The notes: generated by a model from the letters alone, not told the origin. Shown: positions 14,539 through 22,958, counted from the first letter of the stretch. The stretch: DNA of 28,020 bases from Streptosporangiaceae bacterium (GCA_025934635.1 JAICWX010000085.1:1-28020), one strand, 5' to 3'. Numbers and translations are program-made.

Positions 14539-14573
14539 CTTACGACGTAAAGATTTATCCTTACATAGTAAGG
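14518..14573. promoter_or_regulatory. Three tandem palindromic TetR operators
   Basis: CCTTACGTCGTAAAG (14518-14532), CCTTACGACGTAAAG (14538-14552) and CCTTACATAGTAAGG (14559-14573) share the dyad CTTAC-N3-GTAAG with one variable arm base. Their centres are 20 and 21 bp apart, about two helical turns, so three dimers could sit on the same DNA face. They lie between the divergent TetR and MDR genes. Confidence 0.85.
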
Positions 14574-14619
14574 ATAGTTTAGCGCATCGCCCACGTCGCC
14601 GGACCAGGAAGGGCAAGCC

Positions 14620-15663
14620 ATGGCGAACAGCACGACAGCCAGCCGGAGAAGCACAGCCGGGCCTGACAGTCCACTGATCATGCGGGCCGTCATCCAGGAC
14701 GGCTACGGTGCGCCGGAGCGGGTGCTGCGGCTGAAGGAGATCCCCGTGCCGCCGGTCGGCGCCGACGACGTCCTGGTCCGGATGCGGGCCACCAGCGTCA
14801 ACACTCCGGACTGGGCCACCGTCACCGGAGTGCCGTACATCGGCCGCCTGGCGTCTGGGCTGCGCCGGCCGAAGCGCGCTGTCCGCGGCAGCGATGTCGC
14901 TGGCGTGGTGGAGGCCGTTGGCGGGCGGGTCACCGACCTGGTGCCCGGCGATGAAGTGCTCGGGTCCACCTGGCTCCTAGCGGGCGCATTCGCCCAGTAC
15001 ACCACCGTGCCGGCGGCCCAGGTCGTCAAGAAGCCCGCCCGGCTCACGTTCACCGACGCCGCGGCGTCGGTCATGACCGGGCTCGCCGCGCTGGTCGCCC
15101 TGCGCGACGTGGCACAAGTGGGCGCCGGCACGCGCGTGCTGATCAACGGCGCCTCGGGCGGGGTCGGCACCATGGCGGTCCAGATCGCCAAGGTGCTGGG
15201 CGCGGAGGTCACCGGCGTGTGCGGCACCGCCGGCCACATCGAGCTGGTCCGCATCCTCGGAGCCGACCACGTCATCGACTACACGAAGGAGGACTTCACC
15301 CAGGGCCGGCAGCGTTTCGACGTCATCCTCGACAACGTGCTGAACCACCCGCCGAAGGCCACCGCGCGGGTGCTGGCACCCAACGGCATGCTCATCCCGA
15401 ACAGCATCGGCTACACCGGCGGCCTTTTCGCCGGCCTGCCCAGGATGGCACGGGCAGTCCTGATGGGCCGGCTCGGCTCCGCCACCGTGAGGCTCGTATC
15501 CCCGGCCGTGAACCGGGAGAACCTGGACGCGCTGCTCAGGCTCCTCGAATCCGGCGGCGTCAGGGTGATCATCGACAAGACCTACTCGCTCGACCAGGCA
15601 GCGGGCGCCGTCACGCACATGCTGGAGCATCACCCCAGCGGCAAGATCGCCATCACGGCGTAG
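14620..15663 (+). CDS. Zinc-independent MDR-family NAD(P)H oxidoreductase (quinone reductase-like)
   Basis: Medium-chain dehydrogenase/reductase of 347 residues. The N-terminal GroES-like domain holds MRAVIQDGYGAPERVLRLKE, VRMRATSVNTPDWATVTG and GSDVAGVVEAVG. The Rossmann domain has NGASGGVGTMAVQIAK, the dinucleotide-binding signature. The zinc-binding cysteines of alcohol dehydrogenases are missing, so a quinone reductase or enoyl reductase-type hydride transfer is more likely than alcohol oxidation. ATG 14620 follows AGGAAGGG; an internal ATG at residue 21 is where conserved sequence begins but lacks a ribosome site. It is probably repressed by the divergent TetR protein. Its stop codon abuts the antiporter stop with no gap. 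Confidence 0.87.
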   Translation: MANSTTASRRSTAGPDSPLIMRAVIQDGYGAPERVLRLKEIPVPPVGADDVLVRMRATSVNTPDWATVTGVPYIGRLASGLRRPKRAVRGSDVAGVVEAVGGRVTDLVPGDEVLGSTWLLAGAFAQYTTVPAAQVVKKPARLTFTDAAASVMTGLAALVALRDVAQVGAGTRVLINGASGGVGTMAVQIAKVLGAEVTGVCGTAGHIELVRILGADHVIDYTKEDFTQGRQRFDVILDNVLNHPPKATARVLAPNGMLIPNSIGYTGGLFAGLPRMARAVLMGRLGSATVRLVSPAVNRENLDALLRLLESGGVRVIIDKTYSLDQAAGAVTHMLEHHPSGKIAITA

Positions 15664-16740
15664 CTATCCCCACCAGAACGCGGTCGCCACCATCGCGTAC
15701 AGGGTGATCATCGCGCCGCCCTCCAGCCAGGTTGAGTCGCCGTCCTGGACGGCCACCACCGCCACTACCACGGCCACCAGCAGCGCCACGAGCAGCAGGG
15801 GCGGCAGCACCAGGGTGAACGAGGCACCCACGACCGGGGACAGCAGGACCAGCGCGGGCGCGACCATCATCACGATCTGCACCGGGCTCTGCAGGATCAC
15901 CTGCAGCGCGTGGTCTGGCTGGTTGCGGTAGGCGAGCTGGATGCCGACGACGTTCTCCACCGCGTTGCCCGCGATCGCCACGATGACCAGGCCGGCGAAA
16001 GCCTGGGAGATGTGCAGGGTGCTGATGGCGGGCGTCAGGCCGGCCACGAACCAGTCGGACACGAACGCGGCGGCGACCCCGGTGACCGCGAGCATGGTCA
16101 GCGCCAGCCACAGCGGCCATCCGGGCTCCTCCTGATGGCCCTCGTCGTGGCTAATCTCGGCGCCTGCGTCCGGTTCGGTCTTCCTGATCGAGTCGGGCAG
16201 CGACGCGGCGAACAAGATGAGCAGCAGGATGGACACCGCGATGGACAGGGCGCGCTCGTGCCCCGAGGCAGGCGAGTGCAGCAGGGCGGTGAGCGCGGGG
16301 ATGACGAGCGCCCCCACCGAGAGCAGCAGCATGAGCGAGACGCGCCGCGCCCCCCGGGGCTCGAAGCGCTGGACGCCGTTCCGCGCCCCGCCGACGACGA
16401 AGGCCAGCCCGAGCACCAGCAGCACGTTCGCCAGCACCGAGCCGACGATCGTGGCCGTCGCCACCGCATAGAGCTTGCTCTTCAGCGCGAAGAGCACCAC
16501 GAAGAGCTCGGGCAGGTTGCCCAGCGCGCTCTGGACCACGCCGGTCGCCCCGGCGCCCAGCCGGCCGCCCAGGGCCTCGACGCTGCGCCCCACCAGGCTG
16601 GCGAGCAGGGCCAGGGCGGCACCGGAGATGACGAACGGGACGATGCTCCCGCCCACCTTCGCGTAGTACGCGACGGCTGCCGCGGCCATCACGATCACCG
16701 TCAGGCCGATGGACCGTAGCTCAGATCGAGTAAAAATCAC
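15664..16740 (-). CDS. Ca2+/H+ antiporter of the CaCA superfamily (CAX type)
   Basis: Inner-membrane exchanger of 358 residues and about eleven helices that exports calcium or other divalent cations against protons. Both alpha repeats are present: GNLPELFVVLFALKSKLYAV with GSVLANVLLVLG in the first half, and AIAGNAVENVVGIQLAYRNQ with ILQSPVQIVM in the second, containing the catalytic glutamates of the GNxxE motifs. A central acidic, His-rich loop (EPDAGAEISHDEGHQEEP) separates the halves, as in CAX proteins. The start is a GTG with no good ribosome site. It lies 45 bp after the MocR gene on the same strand and may be co-transcribed. Confidence 0.88.
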   Translation of the reverse strand: MIFTRSELRSIGLTVIVMAAAAVAYYAKVGGSIVPFVISGAALALLASLVGRSVEALGGRLGAGATGVVQSALGNLPELFVVLFALKSKLYAVATATIVGSVLANVLLVLGLAFVVGGARNGVQRFEPRGARRVSLMLLLSVGALVIPALTALLHSPASGHERALSIAVSILLLILFAASLPDSIRKTEPDAGAEISHDEGHQEEPGWPLWLALTMLAVTGVAAAFVSDWFVAGLTPAISTLHISQAFAGLVIVAIAGNAVENVVGIQLAYRNQPDHALQVILQSPVQIVMMVAPALVLLSPVVGASFTLVLPPLLLVALLVAVVVAVVAVQDGDSTWLEGGAMITLYAMVATAFWWG

Positions 16741-16785
16741 GGAGCCGATGATGCCCTACCCCGCGAGCGTCCACTGCGGCTTTGC

Positions 16786-18123
16786 CTACTGAGTTGCGTC
16801 GAGCCTGATGACGCGGGCCACGGCGCGCAGGGTGACGGGCAGGCTGCCGAGGCTGGCGGAGCCGAGCGCGAGCCGGATGGCTTGCGGGGTGTGGCTGGTG
16901 GTGGCGAACGGTTCTGCTGTCGACACGGATATGCGCTGGCGGGCCAGGGTGGCGGCGATGCGGTCGGCCCGGGCTTCTTCGGGCAGCGGCAGCCAGCTGA
17001 AATACGACGCGGGGTGGCTGACCAGCGTCAGCCCGGCCAGGGCAGCGCGGGCGATGCCCTGACGTGCCCGGGCATCGTCGCGCTTACCCGCTTCGAGCCG
17101 GTCGACGGTGCCGTCGTCGAGCCAGCGGCAGGCGATCGCGACGGTGAGCGCGGGGGTGTTCCAGGCAGTGGCGCGGACGGCGCGTTCAAGCGCCGGGACC
17201 AGCGCGGCGGGCGCGGCGAGGTAACCGACGCGCAGGCCGGCGGCGATGCTCTTGGACAGGCTCGACAGGCAGATGGTGATGTCCGGCGCGAGCGCGGCCA
17301 GCGGGGGCGGCGAGTCCTCGGCGAGGTAGGCGTAGGAGGCGTCTTCGATGATGAGCTGGCCGTGGCGGCGGGCGAGGCCGGCCAGCCGGGCACGGCCGGC
17401 TTCGCTCATGACGGAGCCGAGCGGGTTGTGCAGGGTCGGCATGGCGTAGATGGCGCGGACCGGCCGGGACGCGCAGAGCCGCTCGAGCGCGTCGAGATCG
17501 GTGCCATGTGCGCCGGCCGGCACCGGCGCCAGCTCAAGACGCAGGGCATGAGCGAGGATCTTGAAGCCGGGGTAGGTCAGCGCGTCGACGGCGACGACGT
17601 CACCGGGGCTGAGCGTCGCCATGAGGATGACGGTCAGGCCGTGCTGAGCGCCGTTGACGATCAGCACGCGGCCGGGATCGGCGGGGACGCCGCGGCGCGT
17701 CAGGTGCCGGGCGATCGACGCCCGGTCGTGCGACCGCCCGCGATGCGGCTGGTAGCGCAGCAGGGCGTCGATGTCACCGGAGCCGGCGAGCTCGCGCAGC
17801 GCGTGCCGCAGCAGGTCGGCCTGGCCGGGCAGGGACGGGTAGTTGAAGTTCAGGTCGATGAGATCACCGGCGACAGCCTGCTGGTCGATGCCGTGCCCGG
17901 CGGGCAGCGCGAGGTCGCGGACGAAGGTGCCGCGGCCTTGCTCACGGCTGACCAGGCCGGCCGCTTCGAGTTCGGCGTAGACGCGGGTGGCGGTGACGAC
18001 GGCGATCTGCTCGCGGGCGGCGAGCTCGCGGTGGGTCGGCAGCCGGGTCCCGGCGGCCAGGCGGCCGGACCGGATGCCGGCGGCGAGCGAATCCACCAGC
18101 GCCTTGTAGCGGGAGGCAGGCAC
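16786..18123 (-). CDS. MocR-type GntR regulator with aminotransferase-like domain
   Basis: PLP-dependent transcription factor of 445 residues. The N-terminal GntR winged helix (about 1-70; GIRSGRLAAGTRLPTHRELA, TATRVYAELEAAGLVSREQG) is joined to a fold-type I aminotransferase domain. Expected PLP contacts are visible: Asn233 in HNPLG, Asp261 in IIEDASY, Lys291 in SSLSKSIAAGLR (Schiff base) and Arg298. MocR proteins usually control a divergent neighbour; here that is the DJ-1/PfpI gene. A 7-bp inverted repeat sits in the short gap between them. The start is GTG 18123 with a GGCGG sequence directly before it. Confidence 0.92.
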   Translation of the reverse strand: MPASRYKALVDSLAAGIRSGRLAAGTRLPTHRELAAREQIAVVTATRVYAELEAAGLVSREQGRGTFVRDLALPAGHGIDQQAVAGDLIDLNFNYPSLPGQADLLRHALRELAGSGDIDALLRYQPHRGRSHDRASIARHLTRRGVPADPGRVLIVNGAQHGLTVILMATLSPGDVVAVDALTYPGFKILAHALRLELAPVPAGAHGTDLDALERLCASRPVRAIYAMPTLHNPLGSVMSEAGRARLAGLARRHGQLIIEDASYAYLAEDSPPPLAALAPDITICLSSLSKSIAAGLRVGYLAAPAALVPALERAVRATAWNTPALTVAIACRWLDDGTVDRLEAGKRDDARARQGIARAALAGLTLVSHPASYFSWLPLPEEARADRIAATLARQRISVSTAEPFATTSHTPQAIRLALGSASLGSLPVTLRAVARVIRLDATQ

Positions 18124-18137
18124 CCGCCGAGTGTATG

Positions 18138-18161
18138 CATGACAATTTTTGGACTGTCATG
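18138..18161. promoter_or_regulatory. Inverted repeat, probable MocR operator
   Basis: CATGACA (18138-18144) and TGTCATG (18155-18161) form a perfect 7-bp dyad with 10 bp between arms, in an AT-rich stretch. It lies 15 bp from the MocR start and 49 bp before the DJ-1 start, so one bound dimer could control both directions. Confidence 0.65.
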
Positions 18162-18209
18162 GTCTGGATGGCTTACGGTCGGTGCGTCCCGGAGCGAAAG
18201 GAACCTGCC

Positions 18210-18812
18210 GTGCACATCGCCATCCTCACGTTCGAGGGTTACAACGAGCTGGACTCGCTGATCGCGCTGGGCGTGCTCAACCGCGTCAAGGGCGACGGCT
18301 GGCGGGTCACGATCGCCACCCCCACCGCGAAGGTGACCTCGATGAACGGCGTGGTCATCGAGCAGATGTCCACCCTCGAGGAAGCGTGCGGGGCCGACGC
18401 CGTGATCGTCGGCAGCGGCATCGCGACCCGGGAGGTCACCGAGGACCGGATGATCATGCAGGAGCTGCGGCGCCTCGATCCGTCCCGTCAGCTGATCGCC
18501 GCCCAGTGCTCCGGGGCGCTGGTGCTCGCCCGGCTGGGATTGCTCGACGGCATCCCGGCCTGCACCGACCTGACCACCAGGCCATGGGTGGCCGCGGCCG
18601 GCGTCGAGGTCCTGAACCAGCCATTCTTCGCCCGGGGCACCATCGCCACCGCCGGCGGCTGTCTCGCCTCGCACTATCTCGCCGCCTGGCTCATCGCCCG
18701 GCTGCGCGGCCGGGAAGCCGCCGAAGGCGCCCTGCACTACGTCGCCCCGGTCGGCGAGAAGGAAGAATACGTCGCCCGCGCGTTCCGGAACATCACCCCC
18801 TACCTGCTGTTA
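18210..18812 (+). CDS. DJ-1/PfpI-family protein, lacking its own stop codon
   Basis: Class I glutamine amidotransferase-like fold. Start GTG 18210 has GAAAGGAAC upstream. Family segments run MHIAILTFEGYNELDSLIAL, VIVGSG, then the nucleophile elbow AAQCSGALVLARLG with Cys100, and GGCLASHYLAAWL. Functions in the family range from proteases and glyoxalases to isonitrile hydratase and regulators; none can be chosen here. The recognisable protein ends about residue 200 (ARAFRNITPYL). The next codon, TTA at 18810, is the complement of the convergent permease's stop, and the frame then stays open to a TGA at 19832 in sequence that is only the complement of the permease gene. The formal product would be 540 residues with a Gln/His/Asp/Arg-rich tail, so the native 3' end has probably been lost. 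Confidence 0.75.
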
Positions 18813-19799
18813 CGCGTCCCGGGGGGCGGACAGCGGCAGCAGCCTGAACCGCCGGCGGCGGCGCAGCACGTTGGTCTGGTGCCCGCTCACGATGTCGTTC
18901 AGCGCGTCGCCAACCTGCCGGAACGCCACGATGATCAGGACCAGCACGATCAGCGGCGTGTACACCTGCCACCAGTAGCCGTTGAACAAGTTGTTGACCC
19001 CGTCGGTCAGCATCGTGCCCCAGTCGGTGAATGGCGGCGGCGGCCCGATCCCGAGGAAGCTCAGCGCCGACAGGGCGTAGATCGAGTCGGCGATGGCAAA
19101 GGTGGCCGTGACCACGCTGATGCCGAGCGTGTTGGGCACCATGTGCCGGATCAGGATCCACCGGCTGCTAGCGCCCATCGTCTGGGCCGCCTGCACGAAC
19201 TCCCGCGACCGCAGCGCCAGCACCTGACCGCGGATCAACCGGGCGGTATAGGGCCAGGACAGCACGGTCAGGATCACGATGATGATCGAGAGGCTGAGCG
19301 AGAACATGCTGGCCACGATGATCAGCAGGATGAAGGTGGGCACCGCCAGCACGGTGTCCACGATGCGCATCATGAACGCGTCCACGATCCCGCCGGCCAT
19401 CCCGGACACCGCGCCGTACAGCAGGCCGACCAGGGTGGTCGCGATGCCGACGGCGAAGCCGAGCTCGAGCGAGGACTGGCCGCCGGTCATCAGCCGGCCG
19501 AGCACGTCGATCCCGTACTGGTCGGTGCCCAGCGGGTGGCCGGGACCGGGCGGGCTGTTCTCGATGGCCAGGACCACCCTGGTCTGGTTGGTGTGGTAGA
19601 GCAGCGGGCCCGCGAAGCAGAACAGGGCGAGCAGCACGACGATGCCGGTTCCGATCAGGATCCGCTTGTTCTGCAGCAGCGCGCGCAGACTGAGCTCGGT
19701 TCCGGTCGCGGTGGTGCTGATCTCGCCGCTTTCTGGCGCCAGGCTGCTGCCCGCCGGGGACGGCCCGGCCCCCGCGGACACGGTCTCAGGTGCGGCCAT
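18810..19799 (-). CDS. Peptide/nickel-type ABC importer permease (DppC/OppC-like)
   Basis: Inner-membrane permease of 329 residues. A disordered N-terminus of about 45 residues is followed by six helices. The conserved extracellular segment HPLGTDQYGIDVLGRLMTGG (89-108) and the EAA coupling loop (FVQAAQTMGASSRWILIRH, about 201-219) are characteristic of DppC/OppC. The ATG lies 14 bp inside the upstream permease gene, so translation is coupled. The C-terminus is arginine-rich (LRRRRRFRLLPLS). The ATPase genes that normally follow (dppD, dppF) are missing; the next gene is on the other strand. Confidence 0.9.
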   Translation of the reverse strand: MAAPETVSAGAGPSPAGSSLAPESGEISTTATGTELSLRALLQNKRILIGTGIVVLLALFCFAGPLLYHTNQTRVVLAIENSPPGPGHPLGTDQYGIDVLGRLMTGGQSSLELGFAVGIATTLVGLLYGAVSGMAGGIVDAFMMRIVDTVLAVPTFILLIIVASMFSLSLSIIIVILTVLSWPYTARLIRGQVLALRSREFVQAAQTMGASSRWILIRHMVPNTLGISVVTATFAIADSIYALSALSFLGIGPPPPFTDWGTMLTDGVNNLFNGYWWQVYTPLIVLVLIIVAFRQVGDALNDIVSGHQTNVLRRRRRFRLLPLSAPRDA

Positions 19800-20742
19800 A
19801 GCGGATCCTCGGGTCGAGCGTGCTGTAGGTGATATCGGCCGCCAGGTTGCCGACCACGGTCGCCACTCCGATGATCAGGGTCCCGCCGAGCATCACCGGG
19901 AAATCGTGGCTGAGCGCGGACTGCCAGAACAGCAGGCCCATGCCGGGGAAGTTGAACACCGACTCGGCGATGACCGCGCCGGCCACGATGTCGGGCAGCG
20001 CGAGCCCGAGGATGGTGATCACCGGGAGCAGTGAGTTGCGCAGCACGTGCCGGGTCAGCACGAGCCGCTCCGACAGGCCCTTAGCCCGGGCCACCCGGAT
20101 GTAGTCCTCGGCCAGTGCCTGCAGGGCGGTCGACCGCACGTACTGACTGAAGCCGGCCACGCTGTTGACCGACAGCACCGCGACCGGGAGGACCAGTGCG
20201 GGCCAGTCCGCGAACAGCCCGCCGATCGAATTCACGCTACCGGGGAAGGCGGCCGGCAGGACGTGGAACTGGACGCTCAGCAGCGCGATGAGCAGCAGCG
20301 CCTCCATGAAGTCCGGCGCCGAATACAACGTGAACCAGGATCCGGCGAGCAGGTCGTCGGCCAGCCGGTTGTGCCGCGCCGCCTGGTAGATCCCGGTCGG
20401 CACGCCGATCACCAGGGCCAGCAGCGTGGACAGGCCGAGCAGGATCGCGTCCCGGGGCAGCCGCTGCGCGATGAGCGAGGCCACCGGCTGCTGGAGCTGG
20501 TAGGAGACACCCAGGTTGCCCTCGAAGATCTGCTTTACGTAGATCGCGAACTGCTGGTAGAGCGGCTTGTTCAGGCCGTACAGGTTATCGAAGATCGCCA
20601 CCCGGGCGGGCGTGGCCTTCAGCCCGAGCACGGACCTGGCCACGCTGCCCGGCTCCAGGTGCAGCAGGAGGAACGTCAGGATCATCACGCCGATCACGAC
20701 CACGACCGACTGACCGGCGCGGCGGATCAGGTACCGGCTCAC
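19786..20742 (-). CDS. Peptide/nickel-type ABC importer permease (DppB/OppB-like)
   Basis: Inner-membrane permease of 318 residues and six helices. The N-terminus SRYLIRRAGQSVVVVIGVM is the standard DppB start; the EAA loop is YIRVARAKGLSERLVLTRHV (214-233), followed by NSLLPVITILGLALP. Start GTG 20742 overlaps the stop of the binding-protein gene (GTGA). The frame is open much further upstream, but that part is antisense-type sequence inside the binding-protein gene in another frame. It pairs with the DppC-like subunit. Confidence 0.92.
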   Translation of the reverse strand: MSRYLIRRAGQSVVVVIGVMILTFLLLHLEPGSVARSVLGLKATPARVAIFDNLYGLNKPLYQQFAIYVKQIFEGNLGVSYQLQQPVASLIAQRLPRDAILLGLSTLLALVIGVPTGIYQAARHNRLADDLLAGSWFTLYSAPDFMEALLLIALLSVQFHVLPAAFPGSVNSIGGLFADWPALVLPVAVLSVNSVAGFSQYVRSTALQALAEDYIRVARAKGLSERLVLTRHVLRNSLLPVITILGLALPDIVAGAVIAESVFNFPGMGLLFWQSALSHDFPVMLGGTLIIGVATVVGNLAADITYSTLDPRIRYGRT

Positions 20743-22577
20743 GAGGCCGATTTCACGTAATACCAGACCTCGGGATTCAGCGTGAAGTCGAACGGGCTCG
20801 ACGGGGCGACGCCGGCCAGGTTGCTCTTGTAGAGGACGACGGAGGACTGGTTCGGCAGCCACAGCCACGGCAGTTGCTGCGCCACGTAGTCCTCGTAGGC
20901 GAAGAACGCCGACGGGCTCGACCCGTACTCGGTCTCGTTGATGAGCTGGTCCATCTTGGGGCTGGAATAGCCGCCGTAGTTGCTGATCGCGTTGGTGTTG
21001 AAGACGCCTGACCCGTTCGGGTCCACCGAGTACGGCTGGTAGCCGAACTGCTGCAGCTGCCAGTTGTTGCAGGTCGACGCCGGGTGCGACTGGCCGTTGC
21101 AGGTGCTGGTCGTGGCGACCAGCGTGTTGAACGGCTCGGCCTTCAGGGTGAGGTGAATGCCGCCCTGCGCCTCGCTGGTCTGGATGGCCGCGTTCATCTG
21201 GTCGTAGTCGGCCGAGCCGGACGCGTACAGGAGCTGGAACTGCAGCTTCTCGCCCGCGGTGATGCCGGCCCCGCAGTCCGACGCGCCGGTGCCCGGCCGC
21301 TGGCAGGTGTCCGTTCCGTTGGGCACGACCTTCCAGCCGTGCGCCTTGAGCACCGCCTCGGCCTTGCTCACCGAGTACGGATACGGGCCGCCCGACTTCT
21401 CCAGCGGGGAGACCCACTGCTGGCCGTAGGCGGTGGGAACCGCCCCGTTGCCGGGATCGGCGTAGCCGTGGAAGACGGCCGACTGGATCTGCGGCCGGTT
21501 GATCATGTACTCCAGGGCCTGCCTGATGTACAGCTGCTTGAGCAGCGGGCCGGCCTTATCGTTCCACAGGTTCGGCACGATCTCGGCGACGCCGGGAGTG
21601 GGCACGGACGCGACCGAGTAGCCCTCGCGCTTCAGCTGGCCGAGCTGGCCGACGTCGTTGAGCGGGAGCTCGGCCACGGTCAGGGTGGTCCCCGAGCGCA
21701 GCGTGTCCATCTCGGCGGCATCGGTGGTGAACGGGGTGAAGATGACCTTGGACAGGAACGGCTTGGCGGAGCCGGAGTAGTTCTTGTTCGGCACCCAGGA
21801 GTAGTAGCCGTCGCTCTGGAACTGGGACAGCTTCCAGGGGCCGTCCACGACCTTCCACAGCGGGTTGGTGGCGAAGGTGGCCATGTCCGCGCCCTGCTTC
21901 TGCAGGAAGTTCCACACCTGCTTCGCGCCGGAGGTGGTCTGGTCGTCGTTGCCGACCGCGCCGGTCAGCGAGGTCTTGTCCCAGGCGTGCTGCGGCAGCA
22001 GCGGCACGTAGTACAGCACGTCGTCGACGTAGAAGTCGGGGTTGTAGGACCGGTTCAGGTGGATGACGACGGTGTGCGTATCGGGCGTCTCCACCTTGGT
22101 CACGTCGGCTGGGAAGAGCCCGGGAAGGTAGTCGATCCAGTCGTTGTAGTTGGCCTTCAGCAGGTTGTAGACGAAGGTGAAGTCACGTGACGTGATCGGC
22201 GCCCCGTCGGACCACTTCCACGGCTTCAGCTTTACAGTGATCACCGAGTTGTTGTCCGACCAGGTCAGCGAGCTGAACAGGCTCTCCTTGGTGTTGACGA
22301 CCGAGTTCGCGCCGTCACCGATGTAGACCAGGGTGGGCCATTCCCCCTCGGTCAGGTTGACGTTGTAGCCGTTTTCGTTGGTGGCGGGCGTCAGCGGGAA
22401 AATGTCGTTGGGCGACGCGCCGGAAACCTCGGCGACGGTCACCGTGCCGCCGTGCTGCGGCTGCCCCTTGACGGCGCTGCCGCCGCCGACCTTAGTGCCT
22501 GAGCCGCCGCACGCCGCGACGACGGTGGCCAGAGCCAGCGCCGTGACGGTCATGGTCAGTGGATGCCTGATGCGCAT
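20739..22577 (-). CDS. Extracellular solute-binding lipoprotein, family 5 (peptide/nickel type)
   Basis: Surface lipoprotein that captures the substrate for the two permeases. From ATG 22577, behind AGGAGAAAAAAGCC, it has 612 residues. The signal peptide ends in the lipobox VVAACGG with lipidated Cys23. Family features include EWPTLVYIGDG, WKWSDGAPITSRDFTFVYN (the SDGxPxTAxDF-like motif) and the RQALEYMINR segment typical of SBP_bac_5. It is longer than DppA of E. coli (about 535). Two cysteine pairs (DTCQRPG/SDCGAG, TSTCNGQ/STCNNW) could form extracellular disulfides. Oligopeptides are the likely ligand, but this family also binds sugars and metal chelates. Confidence 0.92.
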   Translation of the reverse strand: MRIRHPLTMTVTALALATVVAACGGSGTKVGGGSAVKGQPQHGGTVTVAEVSGASPNDIFPLTPATNENGYNVNLTEGEWPTLVYIGDGANSVVNTKESLFSSLTWSDNNSVITVKLKPWKWSDGAPITSRDFTFVYNLLKANYNDWIDYLPGLFPADVTKVETPDTHTVVIHLNRSYNPDFYVDDVLYYVPLLPQHAWDKTSLTGAVGNDDQTTSGAKQVWNFLQKQGADMATFATNPLWKVVDGPWKLSQFQSDGYYSWVPNKNYSGSAKPFLSKVIFTPFTTDAAEMDTLRSGTTLTVAELPLNDVGQLGQLKREGYSVASVPTPGVAEIVPNLWNDKAGPLLKQLYIRQALEYMINRPQIQSAVFHGYADPGNGAVPTAYGQQWVSPLEKSGGPYPYSVSKAEAVLKAHGWKVVPNGTDTCQRPGTGASDCGAGITAGEKLQFQLLYASGSADYDQMNAAIQTSEAQGGIHLTLKAEPFNTLVATTSTCNGQSHPASTCNNWQLQQFGYQPYSVDPNGSGVFNTNAISNYGGYSSPKMDQLINETEYGSSPSAFFAYEDYVAQQLPWLWLPNQSSVVLYKSNLAGVAPSSPFDFTLNPEVWYYVKSAS

Positions 22578-22599
22578 GGCTTTTTTCTCCTGCCGCCGG

Positions 22600-22660
22600 C
22601 CAGGATTATTAAATAAATCGAGCGATATGTTACGTGACGCCGCAAATGCTGTCACTGCCT
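22600..22660 (-). promoter_or_regulatory. Candidate promoter and operator of the ABC importer operon
   Basis: An AT-rich tract (minus-strand ATTTATTTAATAATCC) around 22604-22619 offers a -10 element upstream of the binding-protein gene. GTGAC (22634-22638) and GTCAC (22651-22655) form a 5-bp dyad at the expected operator position. The exact -35 is not clear. Confidence 0.4.
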
Positions 22661-22683
22661 GGCGCGGCTCCAGAAGTTCGTGA

Positions 22684-22857
22684 CCGCACGTCCGCAGTCT
22701 GGACGGTCTCGTAGGCGACTTCCAGGTGCACCTGGCCGCGCGGTCCCCCGACGACCTGCGGGACTTCGTCGTCACCAACCTGAGCGCCTCCCGCGACGTG
22801 GCGGTCACGGAGACCAGCCTGATCTTCGAGCACATCACCGGAACGGCTCTGGCCTGA
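22684..22857 (+). pseudogene. Remnant of an Lrp/AsnC-family regulator (C-terminal ligand-binding domain only)
   Basis: In the frame ending at TGA 22857 the sequence reads LVGDFQVHLAARSPDDLRDF, VVTNLSASRDVAVTETSLIF, then EHITGTALA. This matches the end of the RAM domain of Lrp/AsnC proteins (GDYDLHL...LRDLV...VARTETSLIFE). An in-frame TGA at 22681-22683 closes it upstream, and neither a helix-turn-helix nor a start codon is present. It is a fragment of about 57 codons, presumably left after deletion of the rest of the gene. Confidence 0.7.
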
Positions 22858-22904
22858 CCCAGGCCGGCCGGGCGAGGCGGTGAACGGTGGCCAGGGCGGG
22901 TACC

Positions 22905-22946
22905 CGCTCCGTTCGGTCAAATCTTTTATGACGAACGGGGCGGAGC
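22905..22946. terminator. Probable bidirectional hairpin terminator
   Basis: CGCTCCGTTCGGTCA (from 22905) pairs, with small bulges, with TGACGAACGGGGCGGAGCG (to 22946) around an AT-rich loop (AATCTTTTA). It lies between the 3' ends of the ECF sigma gene (minus strand) and the Lrp/AsnC relic (plus strand), the expected place for a shared terminator. There is no clear U tract. Confidence 0.45.
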
Positions 22947-22958
22947 GCGTGCCTCAGC

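Noticed and set aside
18813..19832. A large C-terminal domain fused to the DJ-1 protein
   Set aside because: This stretch is the reverse complement of a well-supported DppC-like permease and gives a Gln/His/Asp/Arg-rich sequence with no fold signature. It is read-through, not a domain.
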